This document shows positions 55,557-64,000 of a DNA stretch of 64,000 nucleotides, piece after piece. Made by a program: the position numbers and the translations under genes. How positions within the stretch are numbered: the stretch's first letter is position 1; every line of letters begins with the position of its first letter. This stretch comes from Dermatophilus congolensis (lineage in GTDB: Bacteria; Actinomycetota; Actinomycetes; Actinomycetales; Dermatophilaceae). The notes under the pieces are model-generated. The model searched no databases. It had not been told where the DNA came from and saw only the letters and a program-made list of their open reading frames with translations. The stretch is taken from the NCBI RefSeq assembly GCF_900447215.1, contig NZ_UFYA01000001.1:1860001-1924000 (forward strand), written 5' to 3'.

Positions 55557-57020
55557 TTGAGCAAAACACCCCCCACCAAGGCCGCAGGACACGACCATCA
55601 TGAACTGCACCGGGTCATGGGCCCTGGGCTGCTTCTCCTGTTCATCCTCGGAGACATTCTCGGAACAGGTGTATACGCCCTCACTGGCAAGCTGGCCGCC
55701 AACGTCGGCGGCGCTGCCTGGGCCCCCATCTTGTTCGCCTTCGCAGTAGCAACACTTTCTGCTTACTCCTATCTCGAACTCGTCACCAAATACCCAGGCG
55801 CCTCCGGAGCCGCCCTCTACGCGCACAAAGCGTTCCACAAACAATTCCTCACCTTCATGGTGACTTTCGCCGTGCTGTGCTCCGGATTGACCTCGGCTGC
55901 AACCACCTCCATGGCTGTGGCTAACAACATCAACCTCGGATTTGGCCTGAACTGGAGCAAAACCGCAGTCGTTGCCTTAGCTATTGCCTTCCTCATCTCA
56001 TTGGCAGTCGTAAATTTCTGGGGTTCCTCCGAATCTGTGAAACTCAACATGGTGCTCACCCTCATCGGGTTCCTCGGACTGGCACTGGTTATCGGGGTCG
56101 GTATCTGGGCCACCATCAACGGCAACGTCGACTTCTCACGCACCGTCATTTTCGAAGCCCCCCAAGACAAATCTATGTTCCTGGTGCTCTCCGGAGTCAC
56201 CGCACTGGCCTTCTTCTCCTTCGTCGGTTTCGAAGACTCCGTCAACATGGTCGAAGAAGTGAAAGACCCCCGCATCTTCCCCAAAGTCATGCTCAGCGGC
56301 ATGGGAATCTGCCTAGCTATCTACATCGCCATCTCACTGTTCACCGTAGCCATCGTGCCTATCGGTGTTCTTGCCAACTCAGACACGCCACTTTTCGAGG
56401 TCATCGCCCGCGGCGCACCTGGCATCCCTATCCACACTCTCTACCCGTTCATCACTATTTTCGCTGTCGCGAACACCGCGCTGCTGAACATGATGATGGC
56501 TTCCCGACTCGTTTACGGCATGGCTAAACAAGGCGTCTTGCCACGCCCCCTAGGAAAAATCCACCGCGGACACCGTACCCCATATGCGTCCATCATCTTC
56601 ACCACTGCCCTCGGAGTGGGGCTGTTAGCCCTTGTCGGACTAGCACTGGGCGCCGACACCACTTCTGCCCTCGGAAGCACCACAGCGCTTCTTCTTTTAG
56701 CCGTATTCACGGTAGTGAACATCGCTTGTATCGTGCTACGACGCGACAGCGCAGCCGAAGCACATAACCACTTCCGCGCTCCCCGGTGGGTTCCTTACCT
56801 CGGCGCAGCCTCCACTATCTTCCTCATCGGCCCCTGGGCACAGAAGCCAGTGGTCTACTCCATCGCTGCTGTACTCCTACTTATCGGAGTACTCCTATCT
56901 GTGCTCAACTGGCTCTACCAGCGCAATATCAAACACACGGATGCCCACCTCACCATGGGCGATACACAAGTGATCGCGCAGATTGTCGCCGACATTCCAC
57001 CAGAAGACACACGCCGTTAA
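55557..57020 (+). CDS. APC-family amino acid permease
   Basis: 487 residues, TTG start with GGAGG five bases upstream (TTAGGAGGCCACC). Twelve or more helices. APC features: the broken first helix LGDILGTGVYALTGKLA, YPGASGAALY, and SFVGFEDSVNMVEEVKDP in the sixth helix region, which is strongly typical. Cytosolic tail after the last helix is short. The family carries amino acids by proton exchange; substrate not determinable. Ends at a 27-bp terminator. Confidence 0.92.
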   Translation: MSKTPPTKAAGHDHHELHRVMGPGLLLLFILGDILGTGVYALTGKLAANVGGAAWAPILFAFAVATLSAYSYLELVTKYPGASGAALYAHKAFHKQFLTFMVTFAVLCSGLTSAATTSMAVANNINLGFGLNWSKTAVVALAIAFLISLAVVNFWGSSESVKLNMVLTLIGFLGLALVIGVGIWATINGNVDFSRTVIFEAPQDKSMFLVLSGVTALAFFSFVGFEDSVNMVEEVKDPRIFPKVMLSGMGICLAIYIAISLFTVAIVPIGVLANSDTPLFEVIARGAPGIPIHTLYPFITIFAVANTALLNMMMASRLVYGMAKQGVLPRPLGKIHRGHRTPYASIIFTTALGVGLLALVGLALGADTTSALGSTTALLLLAVFTVVNIACIVLRRDSAAEAHNHFRAPRWVPYLGAASTIFLIGPWAQKPVVYSIAAVLLLIGVLLSVLNWLYQRNIKHTDAHLTMGDTQVIAQIVADIPPEDTRR

Positions 57021-57023
57021 AAA

Positions 57024-57081
57024 CATGAAAAGTGTTGTGGCCCCCACACCAAATGGTGTGGGGGCCACAACACTTTTCATG
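57024..57081. terminator. 27-bp bidirectional terminator
   Basis: Perfect 27-bp stem with an AAAT loop; the arms begin with CATGAAAAG and end with CTTTTCATG, giving A and T runs on both sides. It separates the convergent APC and siderophore-binding genes. Confidence 0.92.
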
Positions 57082-57095
57082 CGGAAAACCGTTAC

Positions 57096-58133
57096 TTACT
57101 CACCTTTAACAGCTGCATCAAGCGGCTTCTCAATGTGGTCAAGCACATACCCCAAGCTAAGGACTGTCTGCCACCCGAAGGCCTTCTCGAGCTGGTCTTC
57201 AAGGAACAGTGCGTGCTTATCTTTCATGGCTGGCAGTGAAGACAACGACTGCTCAGATTCGATCGTAGAACGTCCCTTCGGGGCGTAAGAGATCTGGTCC
57301 CAGACCAGTACGTCGGAATCGAGCTTGCGAGCTTCTTCCAAAGAGAGTTCTGTGTAGAACTTGCCCTTTGCTGCGTCATTAACTTCTTTGTTCGCTTCAA
57401 ATCCAAGCGAGGTGAAGAACCGCGTGCGCATGTCATTGGCAGCGAAAGCAGACAGCGCCTTGCCGTCATAGGTAGCAACAGTGGCGCTCTTCCCCTTCCA
57501 CTCAGGGTGACGGGCAGCTAGCTCACTGATGCGCACCTTGATACCGTCGACCAATTTCTTGGCCTCGGCAGGGCGCCCCACGGCAGCGCCGATCTCTTCA
57601 GTCGTGACATCCCAGGGCTGCTGGTAGTCCTCATAGTCACCCTTTTGCACAATCACTGGGGCAATCTTGGAAAGTGCCTCGTAGGTGGGCTTGTCGACGT
57701 CGGAGTAGGTGGCGACGATCAGGTCAGGCTTGGCTGCTGCCACTGCCTCCGGGTCAACGGTTTCTTTGGTGTACACCTGGGGTTTTTCACCCTTGATGCG
57801 GTCTTTGGCCCATGCCCCTGCAGCCTCACCAGAAGGGGTCATTCCGTCCCAATTGCGCACCATCACCGGAGTGACACCGAGAGCCAGGAGAGCATCCTGG
57901 TCGTTATACCCCAGGGATACCACCCGAGTAGGCGCTTCTTTAACCACCGTTTGGCCGAACTTATGGGCAATCGTGGCTGGGAACGCGCCAGCCTCCGTGG
58001 CCGCAGACGCTGGCTTGGAGCTCGCCGAAGTCGAGGAGTCAGATGTGGAGCATCCGACAACTCCGCCGGTCAAACACAGTGCAGCTGCGAGCAGGAAAGC
58101 CCTCCGGCGTAACGAGGACAGTTTTGTGGGCAT
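57096..58133 (-). CDS. iron-siderophore ABC transporter substrate-binding lipoprotein
   Basis: 345 residues from the ATG at 58133. Lipobox GGVVGCS gives Cys28 as lipid anchor; a Ser-rich linker follows. The FecB/FhuD-type fold shows RVVSLGYNDQDALLALGV near residue 65, the helix backbone between lobes, and PDLIVATYSDV. It binds ferric siderophore at the cell surface and hands it to an ABC permease not in this window. It follows the formyltransferase gene by 55 bases on the same strand, under the same iron box. Role in the coelichelin-like locus corresponds to CchF. Confidence 0.9.
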   Translation of the reverse strand: MPTKLSSLRRRAFLLAAALCLTGGVVGCSTSDSSTSASSKPASAATEAGAFPATIAHKFGQTVVKEAPTRVVSLGYNDQDALLALGVTPVMVRNWDGMTPSGEAAGAWAKDRIKGEKPQVYTKETVDPEAVAAAKPDLIVATYSDVDKPTYEALSKIAPVIVQKGDYEDYQQPWDVTTEEIGAAVGRPAEAKKLVDGIKVRISELAARHPEWKGKSATVATYDGKALSAFAANDMRTRFFTSLGFEANKEVNDAAKGKFYTELSLEEARKLDSDVLVWDQISYAPKGRSTIESEQSLSSLPAMKDKHALFLEDQLEKAFGWQTVLSLGYVLDHIEKPLDAAVKGE

Positions 58134-58188
58134 GGTGTAGTAATCCCCCGGATAGTTGGTGCCTTGGGTTTCCCCATGGCTGTGTGGG

Positions 58189-59127
58189 TTAGGGCAAATC
58201 GATGTAGCCGCCATCACCGAGAATTTCGGTTGCGGCTACTTCACGACCGTCGTCAAGACGGAGCGTTTCTAAGATGAGCGCAGGAGCTGGCGCGTTGCGT
58301 TGCGCAGAACCACAAACTACGGCTACTCCCCCCTCATACGGGACCGTGACACGGCCCGGAGTGCCGCCGAATCGGCTGCGTGAGACGTGGGCTCGCAACA
58401 CACGCAACCGCTGCCCGCGGTAGTTGAAGTACGCGTTCGGGTAAGGGTCGCTGTGGGCACGGACCTGCAGCTCCAGGTCGGCAGCGCAGGCTCGGAAGTC
58501 AAGATATGCCTCCCGCTCGGAGCGCTTATGAAAATAGGTGGCGCGGGTTGGATCTTGCGCGGTAGCGGTGAGTGTGCCTGCGGCCAGGTCGGCTAGAGCA
58601 CGGGTGACCAGCGGCTCGATCAAAGCGACGGTCGCGTGGAAAAGATCAGTGGTGGTGTCATTAGGACCAACGGGTACTGCCTGCTGCGCGACGATAGGGC
58701 CAGCATCCAGGGTTTCGTCCATACGGTGAACGGTGACCCCCACATGGGTTTCACGGTTCAGCAGAGCCCACATCACTGGCGAGAAGCCGGCGTATTCAGG
58801 AAGTAAGGAGTCATGCACGTTGAGCGTGCCGTGCGGTGGGGCGTCGTAGATCTCCGGAGGTAGCCAGGTGCGCCAGTTATTGGCAACGATGACATCTGGT
58901 TTTGCTTCACGGACGGCATTGATTAGGGCTTCATCGGGGCGGCGCGCTTCGTAAACAGGGATTCCGTGAGCGGTGGCCAGCTCGGCTACCGAGTCGCTCC
59001 ACATCTGTTCGTAAGGGTTGTTGCTCGGCGGGTGGGTGACGGCCAATGGCACCTCATGTCCGCCTGCGAGAACAGCCTGCAAAGTCCGGTGGCCCCAGGT
59101 CTGGTATCCGAAGGTAACGACGCGCAT
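58189..59127 (-). CDS. methionyl-tRNA-formyltransferase-like enzyme for siderophore N-formylation
   Basis: 312 residues. Formyltransferase catalytic residues are present: Asn and His in LNVHDSLLPEYAG, and Asp in TLDAGPIVAQ. The C-terminal domain has an FMT-like OB fold (YPNAYFNYRGQRLRV). The context beside an NRPS and an iron box, not with def/fmt genes, points to N10-formyl-tetrahydrofolate-dependent formylation of delta-N-hydroxyornithine, as CchA does for coelichelin. The start lies five bases from the iron box. First gene of a leftward pair with the binding lipoprotein. Confidence 0.85.
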   Translation of the reverse strand: MRVVTFGYQTWGHRTLQAVLAGGHEVPLAVTHPPSNNPYEQMWSDSVAELATAHGIPVYEARRPDEALINAVREAKPDVIVANNWRTWLPPEIYDAPPHGTLNVHDSLLPEYAGFSPVMWALLNRETHVGVTVHRMDETLDAGPIVAQQAVPVGPNDTTTDLFHATVALIEPLVTRALADLAAGTLTATAQDPTRATYFHKRSEREAYLDFRACAADLELQVRAHSDPYPNAYFNYRGQRLRVLRAHVSRSRFGGTPGRVTVPYEGGVAVVCGSAQRNAPAPALILETLRLDDGREVAATEILGDGGYIDLP

Positions 59128-59131
59128 AGAT

Positions 59132-59150
59132 TGAGGTTAGGCTCACCTAA
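59132..59150. promoter_or_regulatory. iron box (IdeR/DmdR operator)
   Basis: TGAGGTTAGGCTCACCTAA differs from the actinobacterial iron-box consensus TTAGGTTAGGCTCACCTAA at one base. It sits between the divergent formyltransferase and esterase genes and ends one base before the esterase ATG. Iron-dependent repression of both is expected. Confidence 0.9.
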
Positions 59151-59151
59151 T

Positions 59152-60312
59152 ATGACTGTCAAAGCAGTTTCATCACCACAAAAAAAACACCACAACCCCA
59201 CCCCCAAACCCGGCCTACACGACGTCCCCCACCGTTCCCCCGAATGGCCCCTCTACCGACTCCTACCCGACGGCTCAGCCCTAGGCATCGTCACCGCCCC
59301 CCACGGCACCCACATCCTGTGGGAACACAAACAATCAACCCCCATCACCAACCCAGACCCCACCCTCGCCCAAGAACTAACCACAGCAGGACACGAAATA
59401 CCCCCAGGCTTCGGAATCGCCCAAATACCAATCCCACCCCAAGCCTGCGTAACCTACCGACTCAGCAACAACGACGGCCCACCCAGCGCCGACCCACTCA
59501 ACCACGACGCCACCGGCGAACTCGGGTCACTTCTCACCCACCCCACAACTCCCCGCGACGGCGCCGCTGGCCTAGACCGATGGCCACCACGCAGCCCCCT
59601 ACACATCTGCCCCCACCCCTCAGAGCGACTACGCCTAGACCGCAACGTACTAGGACGACGCTGCACACTACGCATATTCACCCCCGGCCAACTCACCACA
59701 ACAACACCCGTCCTCTTCCTCCTGGACGGAGACCACTGGCTCCACCTACACGACGCCCCTAGCACCCTCAACACAGCCGTGGCCGACGGGCTCCTGCCGC
59801 CCCACGTTCTCGTCTTGATCCCCTCCCCGGTAGACCCGCAAGCACGCACCGACTTCCTCACCAGCCCTACCCTGGCTACAGCACTACCTGGACCAATCCT
59901 GACCATGTGCGACACCTGGCTATCCCAGCGCGGCTCCCAACGAACACACACAGTCATAGCTGGACAAAGCCTCGGCGCCCTCGCCGCAACCCGAGCCGCA
60001 GCAACAACCACCCAATTCAACGCACTCCTAGGACAATCCCCCGCATTCTGGTGGACCGACACCAACCCCACCGACCCCCTGAACGCACCACCCGGAGGAG
60101 ACACCGCACGCCACCTACCCGACCTACACAACATGCAGATTCGCTTCACCGTCGGTGAAGACGAAAAAGCAATGCACCAACACGTCAACGCAGTCACCAA
60201 AGCACTCACCGAAGCCAACATGGACGTGCACACCCGAACCGTCCCCGGCGGACACGATCACGCCTGCTGGCGCACCACCCTCATTGAGGAACTGGTAACC
60301 CTCTGGACATAA
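59152..60312 (+). CDS. Fes-like ferri-siderophore esterase
   Basis: 386 residues from the ATG at 59152, directly after the iron box with no room for a Shine-Dalgarno, so probably leaderless. The C-terminal half is an esterase-D/Fes-type alpha/beta hydrolase: LLDGDHWLH, the nucleophile elbow GQSLGALAA, and the catalytic His in PGGHDHACWR. No signal peptide, so it acts in the cytosol. In coelichelin clusters the homologue CchJ is proposed to release the product from the NRPS or to hydrolyse the ferri-siderophore. The neighbouring NRPS lacks a thioesterase, which favours a release role here. Convergent with the NRPS gene, 33 bases between stops. Confidence 0.87.
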   Translation: MTVKAVSSPQKKHHNPTPKPGLHDVPHRSPEWPLYRLLPDGSALGIVTAPHGTHILWEHKQSTPITNPDPTLAQELTTAGHEIPPGFGIAQIPIPPQACVTYRLSNNDGPPSADPLNHDATGELGSLLTHPTTPRDGAAGLDRWPPRSPLHICPHPSERLRLDRNVLGRRCTLRIFTPGQLTTTTPVLFLLDGDHWLHLHDAPSTLNTAVADGLLPPHVLVLIPSPVDPQARTDFLTSPTLATALPGPILTMCDTWLSQRGSQRTHTVIAGQSLGALAATRAAATTTQFNALLGQSPAFWWTDTNPTDPLNAPPGGDTARHLPDLHNMQIRFTVGEDEKAMHQHVNAVTKALTEANMDVHTRTVPGGHDHACWRTTLIEELVTLWT

Positions 60313-60324
60313 CCCCCAGAGGGT
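60298..60324. terminator. convergent hairpin between esterase and NRPS genes
   Basis: ACCCTCTGG/CCAGAGGGT 9-bp stem, extendable by GGT/ACC past one mismatch. The esterase stop codon lies in the loop. Confidence 0.6.
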
Positions 60325-60345
60325 CACCAGACCCACTCTGCTGTC

Positions 60346-63300
60346 TTACATCACCAGCTTCTGGGCCATCCTCTCCACGGTACGCAGCGCATACACATCA
60401 CGCACCGCCAGCTCAAAAGCACCCTCAGCACGAAGCAACGCCACAAGACGCACCGCCGCCATCGAATGCCCACCCAGCGAGAAGAAATCAACATCCGCTG
60501 GCACCTCATCCTCATCCAGGTCGAGCACCTCAGCCACGAGCTCAGCCACCAGACATTCCTGCTCACCGCGAGCAGGACGCCCCGTGCTACCCACCGGGCT
60601 ACCCGAACCCAGCTGCGCCGTATCCACCTTGCCATTAGCAGTCAGCGGGAATTCCGGCACAACCGTATAACGGTCCGGCACCAACGCCTCCGGCAACACC
60701 GACCGCAACCCATCACGCACCGCACGCGCCACAGCCTGCGAATCAGCCACCCGAGCAGCCAGATGACACACCAACGCACCATTGACCACTGTTGTGACAC
60801 AGCCATACACCTCAGCCACATCAGAGGGCGCCTGCGCACCGCGATCCTGTTCAGCCAAAGCGAGCACAGCCGCAGAGACCTCACCCGGATCCACTCGATG
60901 ACCTCGAATCTTCACTTGGTTGTCCGTACGACCCAAGTACTCCATGAGCCCATCTGCAACACGACGCCGGACTCGGTCACCGGTGCGATACATACGCGAC
61001 CCTGGCTCACCCCATGGGCATGCCACAAACGACTCAGCTGTACGTCCCGGCATGCCGTGATAACCACGAGCCAACCCAATTCCCGTCAGATACAGCTCAC
61101 CAGGAACACCATCAGGAACAGGACGCAACCAACGGTCAAGCACCAACGCCACCGTATGATCCACCGGCGCACCAATCACTGGATCAGCACATTCATCATC
61201 GCCCACCCCCAACGCGTTGATCGTGTACTCCGTAGGGCCATACAAGTTGTAGCCACGCACACCAGGCATCTGGCCCAAACGACGCCACAACCGCACAGAC
61301 ACAGCCTCACCACCGAGCAAGACGAGCGAAGGAGCATGCATCCCCTCGTCCAACAACCCTTCAGCAATCAGCTGCTCTGCCTGCCCCGGAGTCACATTGA
61401 TGACATCGATGCCGTTCTGACGGGTGTACTCAACCAGACGCTGCGGATCACGACGCAGATCCTCATCACACAAATGCACCTCGTGCCCATCAGCCAACCA
61501 CAGCAGCTCTTCCCAGGACATGTCGAAAGCAAACGACAACGCGTGCGCAACCCGGAACCGACGATCACCTGCAGCATGAACAGCCGGAGCAAAAATCTTT
61601 CGCCGATGGTTGACCAACATCGAAGCAAGACCATCATGTGGCACAACCACACCCTTAGGACGCCCCGTCGAACCAGACGTGTAGATGACATAAGCGTCAC
61701 CTGCGGCACTGGCGCGCGACACCAACTCAGCAGACATCTGCACCGATGCAAGAGAATCAACCTCTACCAGCGGCACATCTGGAACGATTCTGGCCATCCG
61801 AGAGCGTGACTCTCCCGTGACCAGCACCACCTCAGGATTCACATCACCAAGCACCGCCGCCAAGCGACCATCTGGATGAGACAGATCCACAGGAACGTAC
61901 CTAGCACCCGTGCGCAGCACACCCATCAACGCTGCCACCACATGCGCTGACCGAGGCAACCCCAGCGCCACGGTGTCACCAGGACCAACTCCCCGCCGCA
62001 GCAGCTCCTGCGCCACGGCAAGACAACGCCCTTGGAACTGCGCAAACGTCCACCGGTGTTGCTCATCGACCAGAGCCACTGCATCGGGGTTGCGTTCAGC
62101 TGCTGCATCGAGGGCATCAACCACAGTGAAGTCCACCCGAGCGTTCTGAGCGGCCACCACATCACCGTGATCTGGTCCAGCCTGCCATCCAGGCAAAGAC
62201 GCCACGGGGCGTCGGCCACTCTCAGCTCCCAAAACACTGTCAGTCAATGACTGCAGCGCAGACACCGCCAGGTTCGCCGCTGTCTGCGCCGCACCAGCGG
62301 GAAGCAGTTCGGAGCGGTGCTCAAGCGTGAGCCTCAACCTCTCCCCCGGCGTATACACCCAGGTCAATGGGAAGTGAGTGGCGTCCACGGAAGACTCCGC
62401 CGTGATCCCGTGCATACGTCGCGTTTCTTGCGCCGCCTTGGGGTCCAGGAAGTTCTGCACCACCACGAGCGAGTCGAACAGCACCTCCATGCCTAGGCCT
62501 CGCTGAACCTGACCAAGATCGACCCCGTCGAAAGGCATCGACTCCAGCCGCTCAGCCTGAATTCGGGTTAGCAGATCCATTACCGTCTGCTGGGCTTGCA
62601 ACTGCACCCGCGCCGGAACGGTGTTGAGCAACACACCCACGACCGAATCCACCCCGGGGTCCTCCACGAGGTTACGGCCAGAAACCGACAGGCCTACGAC
62701 AACGTCGTCTTCACCAGTGAGAACCCGCAACGAGAGCGTGGTCGCAGCCACGATCAAAGCGGTCAGGGTCACCCCGGCGCGGGACGCCGCTGCGTTCAGC
62801 GCGTTAGTGCTCTGCTCATCCAGATCGATCACTACCGATTCCGGCAGCGTCGGTGTCGTGGCCAGCCGTCCATCACCGACAAGCGTTGGTCCGTTCAGTC
62901 CTTCCAAACGGCTTCGCCAGTGGGCCAGCGCGGCTGCCTCATCGTGCGATGTGGTTTTGCGAGCAACCTCAGCGAAGCTTGGAAGCGCTGGCTCTGGTAG
63001 ACAAATGTCCTGTTCAGGAGTGTTCTCACGTAGGCGGAGTCGCTGAAGGAAACTGTTCAGTAGCAGCGCTCTCGACCAACCGTCCATCAGGACAAGGTGG
63101 TAGGTGAACACCAGCAGGTCACCTTCGTGCGGGGTACGGATGAGCAGGAACCTAGCCAAGGGCCATTCGCCCAGGTCAAATGGCAGTCGTCGCTGCGCGT
63201 CAAGCAGCGCATCGATCTGGTCAACACTGTTGACTTCGTGCACCGTCACCTCAGGACAGATGCGCTGGGTCGCTCCGGGAAGCCACTGCGTCGGTGTGCC

Positions 63301-64000
63301 GTCCTCGTCTACGAGGAAGCGGGCACCAATGGCTGGGTGAATCGTGACTGTGTCAGCGAAGCTTTCGGCCACGATCTTCGGATCAAGACGCCGATCGAAG
63401 GCCAGCGTGGTTTGTGCCGTGTACGTACCTCCGGGGGCGACCTGAGCCTGGAATAACAGTCCTCGTTGCAGCGGAGTCAGTGCTGCTTGTTCGCCTTGTT
63501 CGGCAAGCGATTCTGCCAGGTCAGCGACGGCCTCTTGCCATGCTGGGATGAGGTCAGCCGGATCGACTCCTAGCTCGCTCCAGGCTGGTTCAGCCACACG
63601 GAACTCGGCTCGCAGTTCTTGGCTGCTCATCGCCCATATGTCTACCTCAAGCAGGTGCGGGGTTCGCGGCGGAGCGGCTGGGGTAGGCACGCAGAGCACT
63701 GCGTCGCTTTCGGCGCGGCCGAGATAGTTGACCAGTACCTGTGCTCCACCATTGCTGAGCATGCGTGCGCCGTGTGGGTGCAGGTAACGCAGCGCTGTAT
63801 AGCTGGTTGCGGGGACGGTATCGCTCCCGCCTTCTACAGCGTGGATTACCCGCTGTGGGTCGCTCGATCCAGGTACGCGCACCGGCGCTAGGCAGGTGAA
63901 CCATCCAACGGTATGTTCCAGGTCGATGTTGAGGCTGCCCCCGCCGTTACGCCCGTGTGTTTCCATCTCTACCAGCATCTCGGGCCGCTCGCCGATACAG
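60346..64000 (-). CDS. nonribosomal peptide synthetase, C-terminal part (E-C-A-PCP), runs off the window
   Basis: At least 1217 residues; the frame continues past the right edge. Order: end of an epimerisation domain (VEMETHGR, DLEHTVGWFT); a condensation domain from TPLQRGLLFQ, with YHLVLMDGW where HHxxxDG should be (second His is Leu, CTT at 63094-63096); an adenylation domain with YTSGSTGRPKG, NLYGPTEYT and YRTGD; and a PCP with FFSLGGHSM. It ends soon after without thioesterase or reductase. Specificity residues read D-M-x-N-L-G-L-I-N from SFAFDMSWEE, INVTP, LLGGE, NLYG and TIN, matching the hydroxyornithine code. It would assemble an ornithine-derived hydroxamate siderophore from a D-residue upstream. 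An MbtH and monooxygenase are expected beyond the edge. Confidence 0.92.
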   Translation of the reverse strand, partial: CIGERPEMLVEMETHGRNGGGSLNIDLEHTVGWFTCLAPVRVPGSSDPQRVIHAVEGGSDTVPATSYTALRYLHPHGARMLSNGGAQVLVNYLGRAESDAVLCVPTPAAPPRTPHLLEVDIWAMSSQELRAEFRVAEPAWSELGVDPADLIPAWQEAVADLAESLAEQGEQAALTPLQRGLLFQAQVAPGGTYTAQTTLAFDRRLDPKIVAESFADTVTIHPAIGARFLVDEDGTPTQWLPGATQRICPEVTVHEVNSVDQIDALLDAQRRLPFDLGEWPLARFLLIRTPHEGDLLVFTYHLVLMDGWSRALLLNSFLQRLRLRENTPEQDICLPEPALPSFAEVARKTTSHDEAAALAHWRSRLEGLNGPTLVGDGRLATTPTLPESVVIDLDEQSTNALNAAASRAGVTLTALIVAATTLSLRVLTGEDDVVVGLSVSGRNLVEDPGVDSVVGVLLNTVPARVQLQAQQTVMDLLTRIQAERLESMPFDGVDLGQVQRGLGMEVLFDSLVVVQNFLDPKAAQETRRMHGITAESSVDATHFPLTWVYTPGERLRLTLEHRSELLPAGAAQTAANLAVSALQSLTDSVLGAESGRRPVASLPGWQAGPDHGDVVAAQNARVDFTVVDALDAAAERNPDAVALVDEQHRWTFAQFQGRCLAVAQELLRRGVGPGDTVALGLPRSAHVVAALMGVLRTGARYVPVDLSHPDGRLAAVLGDVNPEVVLVTGESRSRMARIVPDVPLVEVDSLASVQMSAELVSRASAAGDAYVIYTSGSTGRPKGVVVPHDGLASMLVNHRRKIFAPAVHAAGDRRFRVAHALSFAFDMSWEELLWLADGHEVHLCDEDLRRDPQRLVEYTRQNGIDVINVTPGQAEQLIAEGLLDEGMHAPSLVLLGGEAVSVRLWRRLGQMPGVRGYNLYGPTEYTINALGVGDDECADPVIGAPVDHTVALVLDRWLRPVPDGVPGELYLTGIGLARGYHGMPGRTAESFVACPWGEPGSRMYRTGDRVRRRVADGLMEYLGRTDNQVKIRGHRVDPGEVSAAVLALAEQDRGAQAPSDVAEVYGCVTTVVNGALVCHLAARVADSQAVARAVRDGLRSVLPEALVPDRYTVVPEFPLTANGKVDTAQLGSGSPVGSTGRPARGEQECLVAELVAEVLDLDEDEVPADVDFFSLGGHSMAAVRLVALLRAEGAFELAVRDVYALRTVERMAQKLVM

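Noticed and set aside
60466-61809. Plus-strand open frame of 447 residues opposite the NRPS
   Set aside because: Arg/His/Thr-rich shadow of the adenylation domain on the other strand.
1-64000. tRNA, rRNA genes and CRISPR arrays
   Set aside because: No cloverleaf-like TTCGA-containing segment, no rRNA motifs and no regular short repeats with spacers were found by eye.

Overview
The window looks like chromosomal DNA of a moderately high-GC actinobacterium. The signs are an HspR-type dnaK-grpE-dnaJ-hspR heat-shock operon, a near-consensus actinobacterial iron box (IdeR/DmdR type), frequent GTG/TTG starts, and many four-base gene overlaps. A methyl-accepting chemotaxis protein and two GGDEF-EAL proteins suggest a motile member, perhaps Micrococcales of the Dermatophilaceae type; that placement is an inference, not a measurement. 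I see no rRNA, tRNA, CRISPR array or intact transposase. All 64 kb reads as one genome with few signs of transfer.

Layout. 0-4.6 kb: small membrane protein, RutE-like nitroreductase, a decaying ABC exporter (frameshifted permease, ATPase lacking its catalytic Glu) and a DeoR regulator divergent from a DUF1479 enzyme. 6-12 kb: a translationally coupled DMSO-reductase-type operon (dmsABC, TorD-like chaperone, extra ferredoxin-like protein). 12-18.8 kb: 6-phosphogluconate dehydrogenase, a chemoreceptor, an alpha/beta hydrolase, and a TetR/DUF418 pair around a perfect operator. 18.7-23.2 kb: the heat-shock operon. 23.5-27 kb: ArsR/MFS pair, a lone DUF2637 protein typical of actinobacterial mobile elements, and a gene-free 0.8 kb. 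27-43 kb: polysaccharide deacetylase lipoprotein, YkvI-like carrier, UbiB kinase, two paralogous GGDEF-EAL proteins, secreted PIG-L deacetylase, BrnQ, YihY, YaaA, GtrA. 43-49 kb: AGCS symporter, a two-gene secreted-protein operon with a possible beta-pore-like member, Ugd, holin-like and TM2 membrane proteins. 49-57 kb: DUF4011-type helicase, an M20 hydrolase with an in-frame TGA, a secreted GH26-like enzyme with a leader hairpin, and an APC permease.

57-64 kb is an iron-acquisition locus: siderophore-binding lipoprotein, a formyltransferase, an iron box, a Fes-like esterase, and the last module of an NRPS (E-C-A-PCP, no thioesterase) running off the right edge. Its adenylation residues fit the hydroxyornithine code, and the gene set resembles coelichelin-type hydroxamate clusters. 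The upstream condensation domain has Leu in place of the catalytic second His of HHxxxDG.

A recurring theme is perfect inverted repeats at gene starts (nitroreductase, DUF418, ArsR, GH26-like). Several could pair with the ribosome-binding site or act as operators.
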